64,000 nt of DNA from Coprinellus micaceus (GCA_951394405.1 OX596336.1:868001-932000), one strand, 5' to 3'; positions 33,941-47,200 are shown, counted from the stretch's first letter. Program-made: numbers and translations. Notes: generated by a model from the letters alone, not told the origin.

Positions 33941-34193
33941 TCAATCTGGTCGCCAGCTATGCAGGTACAATGGGCCGTGCGACTGTATAATTCAGGCAGA
34001 AAAAGAAGATTCGAGTCAACATTGTATGGCATAACGCTTCAAGTTCCTAGGGACAGCCACAACGCAAGAGTTTCCGCAAATAGGCGCCCGTGGAGTGTGC
34101 ATTAAGGGGTTAGGCACACAGCTGCGGTAACATAAATTAAATAGAAACTGCGACTTGCATTTTGGCACTCACCCCAAGTTTCAGAATAGGCGC

Positions 34194-34388
34194 TTAGCGG
34201 CGGTGGAGACCATCGGCCCTTCGAAGCGGATGCAAAAACCACAGATTTTCCCAGCGCAAATAGGACACAGTGCTTCCTACACTGGTACCAATCTGACAGG
34301 TCCCCTTCGCTGAACTCGACATCCGATCCAAGTAACCATCAATGTACTCCCTCGTAAACGATAGATTCAAATCCACAGGGTTTCGCAA
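34194..34388 (-). pseudogene. Orphan terminal exon of an Hsp70-like gene
   Basis: The frame VDLNLSFTREYIDGYLD resembles the last exon of copy F (VDLRPSFTKERVETHL). No ATPase domain lies directly upstream on this strand, where the coiled-coil gene is found instead. The flanking sequence (34040-34130) resembles 39710-39830 next to copy E. It looks like what is left of a deleted array member. Confidence 0.5.
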
Positions 34389-34723
34389 GTGTAGGACCAG
34401 GTCAGCGGCTCTTCAAATGTCGTACCCTGTTTGTCATGGAATGACATTCGTTCGCGCGCTGGCGGCTGGGCAGATGCACTACGAGTGTAAGCGTTCCCAC
34501 TTCAACTCAGAGATTAGCAAACGAGAATCGGGTGATTACAAACAAGGCGTAAGAGACAGGGTTTGGCAAAGGTATGGTACTCCGACGCGATCTGAGAATC
34601 TCTGGTACAAAGCTAACAATGAAATGGCTAAAGAAAAGGGTAACATAATTCCGAGGAACCTTGAAAATGAGTTGTTTAGTTCAAGATGGACTTACAAGGG
34701 GGTTGGCCTTTTCGTACCTGCAA

Positions 34724-36303
34724 CTACTCGTCGAGGGTTGAATAGAGTAGAACTTTGGCCTTCAGCAGAATTTCCTCCTTCTTGCGCACGCACGATGGGT
34801 CAGAGGTGCGGGACTCTCGAATGATGCGACACAAACCCAGCCCCGTCGAACAGACAACCCTGTCCACCTCTGCTAGATTCCCGCTCCTCCGAGATTTACC
34901 TGTATTTTCCCAGGCGTTTCGCATTGCTGGAGGTTGGAACTCCGCATTCATGACACAGAAAAATACCTGTAAATCGGCTGAGACGACACCTTCCGCTATC
35001 GCCTCTTTGACTCGCAAAGCTTTGGACGCTACTTGATCAAGCCTTCCACCTATGACTTCTCCCAGTCGGTTCGCAGGAAGAGCCTCCCGACCGGATACGG
35101 CCATCAAGTGTGTCAGTCGCTCCATGATGACAGCACGGTCGAGAGGTTGTCCCTGTGACTTCAGGGTAGCACGTGTAATAGCCAGCCAGTTTCTGGATAT
35201 CGAAGGTTCATCTGCCAAAGACACTGCGTTAAAGGTTTGCAGATTCTGGAAATTGCGTGAACAGCGACTCACGCGAAGCAGCAACACTCTCCCAAAGTTT
35301 AGTGAGGTATTGATCCGCCTTTTTGTCCTGTTGACAGAATGATCGTATAATTCCGTGAGTCCAATCGGCCAAGGCATACTGCGTGACGCAGTCAAACAGG
35401 GTTGTGTCTGGATCGTGTCGGCTCAGGTCGGCTCGAAGGCGCTTGACGAAATCTTGGTTCCACCGACTGAAGAGTTTCTGAGCGTTTTCGAGGCACTTCC
35501 TCGCGTCTCCATCAGGTGTGAAATCCTTTGGAAGAACGGCTTGCCCTAGCATCGCGTCGGAGAGATACATGCTGCACTGGTAGATTTCATCATTCACTTC
35601 TTCCACCATCCGGGATACCTCGGCAGTGGAATACTTGTCTGCAGTTGTCATGAAGGCCTGAGCAACCTTGACCTCCTCTGTACGATGCTTCAGTAGCTCC
35701 CTCAATTTCCTCAACTCCTGATCTCCTCGCTGACACCTGCGGCGCATCTCGTCCAAGTCCTTGTTCTGGCGAGCGATGTGATTCTGTGCTTCGTCAAGCC
35801 GCCCCTTTGTAGAACGATATCGCTCCTCCCAATTGGTAGAGACCTCCTTTATTTGGCCTTTCACCCGCGAAGAGGCCCCATGGGACTTGGCATTTTTCAT
35901 CTCTACCCACTCACTCCCTGGACCAGGAGAAGGAAGTCTGGCGTCGAGGGACTTCTGCGGACCTAAGGTTGTCGAAGCGTGCTCTCCAGGTTGCGATCCG
36001 TCTGATAAAATTCCTCAGTTATGCGGACAGCTTTTGATCATGGCTGGGACAGATGAACGCACCAGTCCGAACGGCACTATCCCTCAGCGTGAGCGACCTC
36101 TCAGGTACCGGATTTCTTTCACTGATGGCGTTCACATTTCGATGGGTAGTTGTGGAGCCGACCCTGCCTGGCGCTTTGTCGCCGCGTTGAGGATGGTTGG
36201 CGGAGTGTCTTCTGTCTGGTGTCGAATCGGTAGGCCCCGACATATTGGGCACTGGGTCCAGGATCTTGGCCGAACCGGGACGCTGATCGTTGTTTTCTGC
36301 CAT
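34724..36303 (-). CDS. Coiled-coil protein of unknown function
   Basis: Two overlapping frames give one product joined by a short intron near 35220-35270. The N-terminal exon (35900 down) starts MKNAKSHGASSRVKGQ and has a strong heptad region (ERYRSTKGRLDEAQNHIARQ ... RQNKDLDEMRRRCQRGD). It then has EVNDEIYQCSMYLSDAML and WTHGIIRSFCQQDKKADQYL. The second exon has SGREALPANRLGEV and a helical tail ending KAKVLLYSTLDE. The architecture recalls uncharacterised Agaricomycete proteins; I know no function. A further 5' exon with MAENNDQRPGSAKILDP (36303 down to about 36019) is possible, but a stop separates it from the next frame, so the start is unsure. Confidence 0.55.
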
Positions 36304-36842
36304 TACGTGCAGTGGGTAAAGAGTGTCTTCAGGCGTACTGGGTTGATGCGGGCCCGATTGCGGATGGATCGAGCAGGATATAGAAGGAGCAAGAGTATGG
36401 GCTCTGCTTTAGAGTCTGGATACGAATTGGGCTGTGAGGCACGTTACTTCGACTCCTCGTGCTCAGGGCCCAGGGCTTCAAAGTTTGGTGGCGACGGGGT
36501 CAAGAAGGCGGAAAATGTGACGGACGGTTCACGCGAATTTCGACGGTTGGGCATATCAACTGGGTACCAAAGGCGTATCGTGACATGGAACGTGGAAGGG
36601 CGGGGACGTGGGATATACACAGCTCGTTTGACTATATTATTACAGGGGAGTGGGATAGAGACCGAGGCATCTCGACACGGGGACCAGTCCAACTTTGCAG
36701 CCTAAGTACTCTCGTAAATGACCTGGGCACGACCACTAACACAGCGGTGTGAGCAGTACACCATTTGCAGAGGAAGACCGACATACCGTTTCTCCTGTCC
36801 CTGTTACACGCCAGGATGAAAGAAAACGATCCGGAGGGAGGG

Positions 36843-39224
36843 TCAATGGGCTTCACAATCAGAGAGTAAATCACGACGTACGTTTTGACGGTACGCAATT
36901 TGCGCCTGGAGCTCAGTCAAACCAAACAGCAAAATGACTTCAAAACGGATCTCGAAGTGGCGCGCTCCCGTCGCTGACGTGGTCGTTTGCACTGGGAGGG
37001 AAGTAGTATCGACCTCTACTGTGCAGGCCGTAGAGTAGTTCTCTAAGCGAACAATGAGATGGAGCAAGACGAAGTAGCTCGAATACGCACGAGGGTCCAC
37101 ATCGACCCAAACGGGGTCCATTTGAGTTCCACCATATGCAAGAATGGGTGCCCTGAGGCAATTCAAGGACTGCCGTTCGATGGCTCTGCGGGTGAAAGAA
37201 CAGCGGAACTCTTGGTTTGTTCTAACCCGGGTATCCTGTAAACGTGAGTTAGTACACACAGCAATAACCGATCTATATTGAACCTCTTACCTTGGGGAGG
37301 ATGGCAGAAAAACCGCCGTGCAAGATGGGGTCCCCAGTTGCATAATGCATCTCGACCAGATGACCACGTTTACGATGGTCAGAATCTGACGGGTCATAAC
37401 GATGGGAGACACTGACCCCGTATGTATATCGTGAAACCCTAGACGAAACAGCGCGATCAAGATAGAAGGAGACAGCACCGTTCGATACGGCCTTGTTTCT
37501 ACACTCAGAGGGAGTATATATCAGTATGGTCATGGATCCCGCCTACGTCTTGACTTACACGTGTGCGTCCGGCCGGGACACGGAGAGGCCCAAGGGCTCA
37601 ATCCGGTCGCGGACTGTGTCGAAAAGCCAGCTACTCGCGGAGAAGCCTCCAACGAGGAACACGGACTGAAGTGGAGGGCTTAAGCGTTAATTTACCATAC
37701 ATAACAGGCAGCCATACCTCGATTGGCACATGGGCGATGGATTTCTGAGCCTTGATTGCTTCGACGATGCATGAGATAGACGGTTCAAAGAACTTCGCGA
37801 CGTCGTGCCTGCAAGCCACAGTAGGATCATGGATGAGTGTTCAAAGTATTTGAGATAAACACCCACCCGGTCAAAGTGAGGCGACCTCCACGAATGTTCA
37901 GAGATGCGTCCTGGTCACGACGGTTGCCAAACTGGATGTAGTGTGGCTCGTCATCCTTTCGAAAAACATGCTTCGTATTTCTATCGAAGCGCATGGTCAA
38001 TGTTTCAACGTCGCCGGAAAAGCGAGTCCCAGAAAGAAGGTCTGCCGAGCAAAACTGAGTGAGATTGAAGGTTACGGACGGAAGGAGAAACCCACCCTTG
38101 AAGAACTTCTTAGCGCGCATGGTGACGAACGCCGCGCCCTGAAAATGGCCTGTATAGAATGTCGTGCGCTTGAGCACACGTAAAGACAACATGAACCATC
38201 AGCACGTACATTTTGGTATAGCTATTTCCTCGAAAGTGTGGTCGGGGAGGCTGCGGTATGCAGTCAGATCGACGGTACCTCCGCCGGCATCCACAATCAA
38301 GACGCCAGATTGTTGCTGTGGGGGTGCACCTGTCAGCCGGAATATGGGTCCCGCTCAGGTGGAAAGACGTACAGTGTTTGCCAACGCCAATCCATTCGAA
38401 AGACAAAAGTGGAGACTCGCTTCGCCTTCGGTAACAAAGTTGATGCGAGAGCGCCCAGCCTCGGTGTTGGGTACTAAACCAGCCTTGGTGGCGGCCTGCC
38501 TCATCTGGGCTTGTTGAGGACCACCCCATCCATTGGGATGAGTCAGGACAAAAATGATGTTTTTCCGGAGAGATATCCAGACTGTCTGCCCGTGTGACTC
38601 CGAGATGTATTGCTTGGCGCAATCAAGAAGGTATTTCATATAGTCGCTGAAGAGCTGAACGATGGACTTCTTGGGTGGTAGCAGAGGCAATAACTCGTCA
38701 ACGTGTGTACCCCAGAGTGGACCGGACTGTGGCTTCGGCCGAAGATGTAGCTTGAACCTGTGATGTCGTATTAGCAGTGCGGATCGGTGGAGAGCGGAAT
38801 GCTTACCATTCTGCCTTTGTCCAACCGTTCTCTTCTGCATCTTGCTCAATGCCTTCTTTCAGCGTCTCAGCGCCGATAGCACGTATCTTGCCTTTAGAAT
38901 CGTAGTAGATGACGGTGGGTATCTTCGAGTCCCCTCCGACGTGCTCCTGACAAGGGTACCTGTGAAGGGCGCCATCCCGTTGGAATCGCCCAACCCAAAG
39001 GATACATGGGTGAATCGTACCTCGTCACTGGCCGGATCTCAGGCACGATTCCTGGATCGAGAATGCTGCGATGAAGGAGAGGGTAATCGATATGGGGGAA
39101 TCTCGACCGATGCAATTCGCAGAGCCAACCTGTACGAGATTCCACTGAAGGTGGTCCCAATATCGAAGGCAAGTAGGAGGCGGCGGGTATCACCTGCGTA
39201 CTTCTTTCGATCTGGCAAGGACAT
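36843..39224 (-). CDS. HSPA12-like Hsp70 ATPase, copy D
   Basis: ATG at 39222-39224 (MSLPDRKKYAGDTRR), then LLLAFDIGTTFSGISY. Motifs in order: SDYMKYLLDCAKQY, FVLTHPNGWGGPQQAQMRQA, FVTEGEASLHFCLSNG, VLIVDAGGGTVDLTAYR, FLVGGFSASSWLF, NKAVSNGAVSFYLDRAVSSR and VILLFGLTELQAQIAY. It ends in an open tail to 36843 unless a GTACGT after RQN is a donor. The gene, its introns and its promoter are near-identical to copy A 14 kb away, so the pair is a recent duplication. The ATP-binding motifs are intact. Confidence 0.82.
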
Positions 39225-39277
39225 GTTGCAGTTCGAAATGAAGGAGGTGATGTTGACCCCAGGTACACCCCCAAAGT

Positions 39278-39284
39278 CTTTATA
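39278..39284 (-). promoter_or_regulatory. TATA box of copy D
   Basis: TATAAAG on the minus strand, about 55 bp before the ATG, matching copy A. Upstream blocks GTGACCCGTGACAAGAAGGC and GGGCGCTTAAGTCG are also shared with copy A. Confidence 0.5.
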
Positions 39285-39399
39285 TCGTCTAAGGATCGCC
39301 ACGAGGAGGCCACGCTGCTGGTGAGTGACCCGTGACAAGAAGGCTGGTCACCTGTCCAACCTTTGGGCGCTTAAGTCGTTCAATTGTGCTATACTCCAA

Positions 39400-40080
39400 A
39401 GGAGTTCCGGCTAGGCCTGCGTTAATTTTGGAGTCAAATAATAAGGCAGTACACTCACCATGTCAAGCTCCAGCCTTGCTTGAACTTCGGGGGGTTGATC
39501 TCGTATTCTTCAAGGAGAGCAACATTTCAAACCGACTAGGCTTGTGAGGGGTATCCAGACCGGCTCCAGGCACTGCTGCTGCATGCATAGCCGTTTGCGC
39601 TCAGACGTTACCGTTTGGGTCAAATCGATGAGATTGGCAGAAGAAACTGCAACGAATTGGCTGGCGTCGCCGCCGAGAAGGGGAGATCGAACTTGGTGAC
39701 GTAACTCATCCCAGGGACAGCCACACCACTAGCACGGACTTCCAAAAACAAGCGCCCGTGAAGCAATCGGGCGACGAAATGGGAGATCATCCATTAAGGC
39801 GTCAAGCACACAGATGTAGTGAATGCGACCCAGTATAAACCACGAAGCACTAAGTTTGACTTAGTCGTAAGAAGATGGAACCGAAACTCGGCTCGTCCGA
39901 GTCGCCAATCAATCGGCGCACTGGTGACCTGAAACCATCATTGCCCATTGGCACCAGATACCACTTTTGCGGGTCCCCTGATGCATACTCAGCAGGTAGA
40001 AAAGTGTAAAATATGATTTACGCACCGCTTCTCCACGCCCTGGTGAAAGAAAAAGAGCTCTACATCAGCCTCGCAATTTT
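39400..40080. other. Spacer between Hsp70 copies D and E
   Basis: No gene. Part (39560-39620) resembles 25610-25680 upstream of copy A. Another part (39710-39830) resembles 34040-34130 near the orphan exon. This indicates segmental duplication of spacers together with the genes. Confidence 0.5.
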
Positions 40081-40084
40081 TTTC

Positions 40085-42481
40085 CACATGGGAAGGTACG
40101 CACGTTCTCAAAATAAGCGATTTGAGCCTTCAGTTCTGACGATCCAAGGAGGAGGACCACTTCGTACGAGAGGACTTGATACAGCGCCCCTGTCGAGGAT
40201 ATCTGCCATTCTGTCCTCACGTTAGAGACGTCGGCTTCGATAGTGCAGAGCAGATGAAAGAGCCCTGGGGATGCAAGTCAGGCATAAGCTTTCGGTCTAA
40301 ATGGTAGGTCAAAAGCAAGGCATCGCAACGCACCTGGCTCCTCATCTACCCAGGCACCATTTGGAGACTCCCCAGAGTACACAAACACCGGCACCTGTTC
40401 CAGGTGAGGCACTATTCCTGCCTCGAGGCTGACGGAAAACCTTTCGCGGAACTCCCTCTGCGAAGCCACCCTGATACCCTGAGCAGCGTCGAGCGGTCAG
40501 ATAGGGAGGGACTGCTGGTTATTGTGACAGGAGTCCATGCTTACCTTTTGAAGAATTGGAACCCACTTTCCCTCTAGAACCAGCGCTCCCGTAACACGGT
40601 GCGTAACAACTCGATGCGCCCGTTGAAAATGCCGAGGGTCGTTCGGATTATACGCCACACAAGCCAGAGACCCATAGGTGAAGCGGGAAACTCGACTAGT
40701 GATGAAGCTGTCTAAGTAGAACGAAACGGCACCGCTCGAGACGGCTTTGTTTCTGTCCAAGAAAATTCGACGGCCACAGCTCAGCGAAGGCGCACGCCGG
40801 ACTAAGAAGCGATCAATGTACTTACACATGTGTGTCTGGACGCGAGACGGAAATACCGAGAGGTTCGATCTGCTCACGAACCCTCTCGTAAAGACAGGTA
40901 CTCGCTGAGAGCCCACCGACGAGCCAGACCGACTTATGATGGAAGTCAGTTCACCAGCAATGGTCCGCACAAGACAACAATGGTCGTACCTTGATGGGTA
41001 ATTGTGATGCGGCCATCTGAGCGTGGATAGAGTTGACGATGCACGTTATAGATGGCTCAAAGAACTTGGCAATCTCGCGCCTGTGACCAGCATGCTCGGT
41101 AAGTGAGGGGGAAAACGACTGTGAGCAACACGCACCCCGGTACGGCAAGTCGACCGCCGCGGATATTTAACGCTGGCTCTCGTTCGCGGTGCGCCGCGAA
41201 TTGAATGTGGTATAATTCGTCTGGATTCTTAAAGACATGCTTGGTTCCCTTGTCGAAACGTGTCGTTATAGTCTCGACATCATCATGGAATCGTGTTCCG
41301 AACAAGAGGCCTGCGTTGTGTGCTGATGAGCGCCTTCGTGAATCAATCTGGGAGATGGACACACCTTCGAAGTACTGTTGAGCTCTCATGGTAACAGATT
41401 TTCCTCCTTGAAAGTGGCCTAAGCGAGATAGGTTAGCTATCGCCCGCGATAGGAGTAGAGAGCAACCACGCACACGTAGGGGCGGACGCTTCTTCAAACT
41501 TTGCGTCGGTTCTTTTGCGGTAAGCGGTAACATCGATAGTTTCCCCTCCAGCATCGACAACAACGATCCCAGACTGTGGCGGTACAATCAATGGAGAATT
41601 GGCCGAGATACGGAAGGGAACGTACATCGTCGTTGCCCAAAGACATGCTGTTCGAGAGGCAGAAGTGCAGACTTGCCTCACTTTCCGTTACGAAGGTAAT
41701 GCGGGCACGACCCGCGTCGGTATCCGGGACGAATCCTGCGAGGACGGCAGCATGACACATTTGAGCTTTCTGTTCGCCACCCCAGCCGTTTGGATGTGCC
41801 AAGACGAAGGCAATGTCGTCCTTTACTGCCAACCATAGGTGCTCCCCGTGGGTGTGGCGGATAAACTCCTCGGCACACCCGAAGATATATCGCAGGAAGT
41901 CGGAGAGTACGTGGACAATGTTCTTGTTGGGGGGGAGGGGCAGTACTATTTGTTTTGCGTCCCAGAAACCTGGTATGGGGAATGAGGGTTGAGCATCTGT
42001 GGGACGAAGGTGCTGGTTGAAGCTGGGGTGCAGCTGTTGAACGAGTGAATAAAGAATTAAAGGACGCGAACATACCATTGAGCCTTGGTCCACCCATTTT
42101 CCTTGGCATCAACTTCAATACCCTCTTTCAATGTTTCCCAGCCAATCGCGCATATTTGGCCTTCCTGGTTGTAGAATATAACGGACGGTGTTTTCGCGTC
42201 GCCTCCAACGGATTCTTGCGAAGGAAAACTGGAGAGAAAGAAGGGACATCAGTGGCTGAAAGCGAAAACGAATACGCTCGTCCTACCGCGTCACAGTCTT
42301 AATCTCAGGCACCCGGCCTGGGCCGAGGATACTGCGAACAAGCACGAAGGTTAGCCAGGCTCCACGATGGGAGAGAGCATGACGACCAGAAGGATATTCC
42401 ACTGAAAGTGGCCCCAATGTCAACCCCCATGACAAGGGTTCGGCGTGGGCCTAAATACTTCTGTCGAGCCGGAGTGGCCAT
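40085..42481 (-). CDS. HSPA12-like Hsp70 homologue, copy E, altered ATP loops
   Basis: ATG at 42479-42481 (MATPARQKYLGPRRT). Loop 1 reads VMGVDIGATFSGIS, with Ala (42410-42412) for the usual second-position Thr. Loop 2 reads VVVDAGGETIDVTAYRK, with Glu (41541-41543) for the third Gly. Other family motifs are kept: PPNKNIVHVLSDFLRYIFGC, FVLAHPNGWGGEQKAQMCHA, FVTESEASLHFCLSNS, AQQYFEGVSISQ, NKAVSSGAVSFYLDSFITSR and a terminal VVLLLGSSELKAQIAYFENV. Introns look spliceable and no stop was seen in the conserved exons. It may have lost ATP turnover or be an early pseudogene. Confidence 0.72.
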
Positions 42482-44551
42482 ATGCCAACTGTGGGGGAGG
42501 GGCGGCGGGGGAGAGGACAGCAGAGCAAAGTGTTGGGCGAAGCGGAATTCGAGGGTCAGGCGGATTAGTGGTCACTAGACAGATTATGAGGAAGAAGACC
42601 GATGGGCAATGAACTGGGGAATTCGGGGAACAGAGCCATGGCTTTTTAAGAGCTGAGGAGACGGTATGTCGCGGTGCGGTGAATAGAATGGGCTCTGGCA
42701 AACCCTTTGGCATCAGCAGGTCGCTCATCATTCAAGTCGCCGGTCAAGATCGACTTCCCGATTCTGAGCAAATCCGGCAAAGCTCGGGAGCAAATTTGGG
42801 TCCTGAGATTCGGATCTGAAATTGAGCGGGAGCAGGTCCTTCATTGAGTCGGGATTCTGAAGCGTCGAAGCTGGATGTTGGCCGGAGAGCAATGCTCTCA
42901 AAGAGGGTGCATCCCTCGGTTGAGGGTTCGAGGGAAGTGGGCTGCCTCAGGCTGCTCGAGAAAGGGATCTAATGGATTATTCGGGGTTTCCCCAAGGGGT
43001 AGCACTGATTTGCTCCCAAAACCAGTAGCGCAGGTTCGTTCCTATAACGGGTAGCGCAGGCTCGTTTCTAAAACCAGTAGCCACAGGAGATTTCTAAACG
43101 GAGTGAGAATGGGAGGTGGAAACGGGGATAGATTATCCCAAAATCGGGGTACCAGTCAGCACGGAGCCCGTCCCGCGAGTCTGGCAAGGGGTCGCCTCTA
43201 CACCATCCAGCATTCGACTTCTCTCCCGGCAAGCACTCGGGCCACACATGGAAAGGCCCACCTCACAAGCCCCACGCCTGTCGCTTCGACATCCATCCTC
43301 CGATCCCAGTGCTCCTCGGTGGTGGGAAAATGTAGAGACGGCCAGGCGTTCTGCTATGTAGCGATTGCGCCGCTTGTCATTGGCAAGGGTGATTGACGTC
43401 TTACGGAGTTTGCTCTACCCAATGTCTGTGCATCAAGGTCGCATCAAGCACCCGTTACGCATCGGAGGAGTATCGGAGGGGGTGTCGCATAGTGCTGCAT
43501 TCAGTTGTCCCCCCATCCTGGGCATCAAGCACCTCATGCACATCAAACACCCCATGAACATCAAGCGATATGAAGCCCTCATGAGCATCAAAGCGCCAAT
43601 TCAACCAACCAATCAGAAACGGTGGCAGGAAGGCATTTGCGGGATGAACCCGTCCCACTAACTTCCCACCTTTCGGTCTATGCCCGTCACCATATCCGAC
43701 CCTCCTACAGGAGTCGTCAGAGGTACGGCCATTCTGGTGGCCCATGAACAAACGTCAGCGACACCAGCCTATGGAAGTACTCACAGTAGCAACGACCCCT
43801 TGAATGCCCCCATCTCTCCTCTGCCCTCCGAACCTCACGTCAGTGCATGCCCCAGCACACGTGCGTTTTCGTGGACGACCCTCCTGCTGACTGTGCCACG
43901 ACAGCCCTAGCTCACACTCAGCATCTGCACAAACCGTTACCTACCAACAGGTGCGACTGTACCCACCCAGGTGTCATAGATTCGAGCCGGGGCGAAATCT
44001 GCACGCACCCACTGCGCGACTATGGCCACAACCAGGAGCTCGTCTATCGTCGCTGTGGTTCACCACCTTGGTGTCGTTTCGCACAGTTGTTTGCAACTCC
44101 TAGTCAGTCGCGCCATCTGCGCCGGGTGGACTGAGTCGAACGATTCTCCCTGTGTTTTCTGCCCAGCAGATCGACTAGGCACCCTGCGGCTGGGCAAGTT
44201 CCGGGTTGGATTGGTTCTGGTCGGGCCATCCCTTGGACTTGTGCAGGTCCAAATGGGAGGGTAGATTCCTGTCATACGAAAGCCAAATGGTGTGTAGAGC
44301 CTCAACCAATCAATGCAGCGGGAGCAGACGCCCTTGAGCGATACAGTAGAGAAGGAATAGAACTGGGATGAAGACGAATATCGAGGTTCGGTTCAATTCG
44401 GCAACAGCCGGCATCGTGAGACTTTGCAAAGGCTAGTGACGCCCTGACGGTCCACGGATATCGTACTTCACTCTTTGAGATAAATCTGGGTGTAAAACAT
44501 GGGATGGGCTTCGCGAGCATGGCCCAAAATTTCATTCATCATCGATTGATA
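42482..44551. other. 2-kb spacer between Hsp70 copies E and F
   Basis: No recognised gene. A short two-copy repeat of about 26 bp (ACCAGTAGCGCAGGTTCGTT type) lies at 43020-43080, and loose CATCAAGCAC/CATCAAACAC repeats at 43430-43590. The ORFs on both strands look non-coding. Confidence 0.5.
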
Positions 44552-47133
44552 CTACGCTAACCACTTTCCCTCCTTGAATAGACACATGGGGAGATGGGTT
44601 TCAACCCGTTCCTTCGTAAACGATGGACGCAGGTCCACTGAGCATTGCGTGAGTACCAGACCTGGAAAAGGTAATTAAAGGGCACTTACCGCTTCTCAAC
44701 GCCCTACTCAACGAGCAGCAAAGTAGGCAACAAGTTAGAAGGTTCCCTTGAAGCGCACTGAGAAATGCTTACGTTCTCAATATATGCGATCTGCGCAGAG
44801 AGCTCCGTCAAGCCGAACAAAAGTACAACAGCGAAGTCGATGCGATAGTATCGATTTCCGGTTGGGGAGGTGCAGCTATATGCGTACACGGAGGAAGTGT
44901 CTGCCTCCACGGTGCATACAGTGGGGTACATATCTAGGGAACTGCGTTCAATTTCCCAAGGCGCAACCACGAAGGGGATAGATCTCACCTGGTTCGTCCA
45001 CTATCCATGTCGGGTGCGATTTGGCGCCAGAATACGCGAGGATTTCGAGTTGATACCTCCTCAGTTGCGAGCGATCGCTTGCAGAGGTCCAAAAGGGACG
45101 GCGAAATTCTTGAGTTGTGTCAACAGTGACGCCCTGAAGATCGATATACATTGTACAATGATCAACGCCCTCATAGTCACGTTCGCCACCTGAATGAGAG
45201 AACTCACCTTTCTTAAGATATCAGCAAACAAGCCATCCAGAATTGGGGTGTCAGTGACGTCGTCAATAGTAACGCGATGGCCTCTTCGCGTATGCTCTGG
45301 GTCTCCCGAAAGATAATCCACCTTCGTCGATATCCCGTAGGTTGAACGGCTCATACGGGAGGTGACAAGGTTGTCAAGATGGAATGAAACGGCCCCGTCA
45401 GAGACCGCTTTGTTACTGAGAGACGATGAGTGATAGCTGGCCGGTGAGAGCGCGTGGAGCTTACACGTGGGCGTCAGGCCTTTCAACTGTCATCCCAAGG
45501 GGTTCAACTCGACGGCGAACCTGCTCATAGAGCCAGTCGCTTGCAGAGGACCCTCCAACAAGGAACACCGTCTGAATGGGCATAATTAGGACACCAGGGA
45601 GGCATCAGAAAGCTTGCGGCTACGCACTCTGATAGGAACTTGGGCCGCAGCCATTTGGCTCAATATGGCGTCAAGAATCCCTTCAACAGAAGGTTCAAAG
45701 AAAGAGGCCACGACGGTGCTGCAGAGTGATGAGAAAATGTTGGTAATGGATTCGATTCTGTAACTTACCCTGACAAGGTAAGCCGCCCACCTCGGATGTT
45801 GAGGGCCGCGTCGCGCTCCCGATGGGATGCAAATTGGATGCGAAGTGGCTCGCTCTCGCTCCGGAAGGCGTGTTTCGTGTGGCGGTCAAAACGGGTTGTG
45901 AGTACACCAACATCCGCAGAGAAGCTAGTATTCGCGAGTAAGTCTGTAAGGAAAGGAGAACGATTGAGCTACATTTGCGATCTCGCATATGGTCATGTCA
46001 ATCCTCACCCTTGAAATGCCGCTCAGCACGCATGGTAACATATGCTGCTCCTTGGAAGAAGCCTGCGAAATGGTTAGCAGAAATTGAAGGGGCTACAGAA
46101 TATGACTTACATGCTGGAATGGATATTTCAGTGTACAACTTATCCGGTAGCCGACGGTAAGCGGTAAGGTCGATGGTTCCTCCTCCAGCATCGACAATCA
46201 GGATTCCGGAGGCTCTCTAACCCGAGCGCGCAACATGGAGTTGTAAGCGCAATCCCTGATGGGCGAGGAAACACGCACCACGTTCTCGCGCAAGGTTAGG
46301 CCACTTGAAAGGCAGAAATGGAGGCTAGCTTCGCCTTCAGTGACGAAAGAGATTCTCGCTCGCCCAGCTGGCGTGGCGGGTACCAAGCCGGCCATGATCG
46401 CCGCCTCCCTCATCTGCGCCTGTTGCGGGCCACCCCACCCGTTTGGGTGGCTCAGAACGAACATAATGCTAGACGCTACGCTAGACCACACCAGTGCTCC
46501 GTGAGTCTGCGAAATGTGTGCCTTCGCGCAATCATAAAGGCACTTCATGAAATCGCGGAAAAGCTGGAGCACAGTCTTGTTCGGGGGTAAGGGAGGCAGA
46601 GAGTCTTCTGACTTGGGCTGCGCCAAGAGCGAGGAGCGTGGCGGCTGAGGTCGAAGATGGAGCTTAAACCTTGGGGGATGGAATTTATTTTTCATTCGAA
46701 GAAATTGGACAAACCGTGCACTCACCATCGAGCCTTGATCCAGCCCTGCTCCCCGACATCGTCCTTGATACCGTCCTTGAGGGTCTCTGCCCCAATTGCG
46801 CGTATATTACCATCTGAATCGTAGAAGATGACGGTCGGGACCTTCGAGTCCCCTCCAACGTGCTCTTGAGATGGGAACCTTGAGAGATTTTTTCAGCACG
46901 TGTCGAGCAGCAACTCTCTTGGCCAGGACGTACCGCGTTACAGTTCTAACCTCCGGTATGCACCCTGGGTCCTGAATGCTGTCCCACCACTATTATGAGT
47001 CTTCGCGAGTCCGAGGCGAACCGTCGCGCAATTCATACCTGTACGAGATACCGCTGAATGTGGTACCGATGTCGAAGGCGAGTAGCAATCGACGAGAGGC
47101 ACCTTGGTACCGTTTTCTACCTGGGGCGGACAT
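44552..47133 (-). CDS. HSPA12-like Hsp70 ATPase, copy F
   Basis: ATG at 47131-47133 (MSAPGRKRYQGASRR), then LLLAFDIGTTFSGISYR and a clean GTATGA donor. Exons follow with IQDPGCIPEVRTVTR, EHVGGDSKVPTVIFYDSDG, PPNKTVLQLFRDFMKCLYDC, FVLSHPNGWGGPQQAQMREA, FVTEGEASLHFCLSSG, ILIVDAGGGTIDLTAYR, NKAVSDGAVSFHLDNLVTSR and VVLLFGLTELSAQIAYIENV. A small exon GVEKR and a last exon VDLRPSFTKERVETHLPM end at a stop at 44552-44554. All introns are short and in phase. This is the most complete member of the array. Confidence 0.83.
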
Positions 47134-47194
47134 GGCGGTGCTCGTTGAAGGAAAAGAAAAAGAGATGGATCGATGTTACCCAGCTTCCCGTTGG

Positions 47195-47200
47195 TTTATA
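47195..47200 (-). promoter_or_regulatory. Probable TATA box of copy F
   Basis: TATAAA on the minus strand, about 62 bp upstream of the ATG, similar in distance to copies A and D. Confidence 0.45.
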
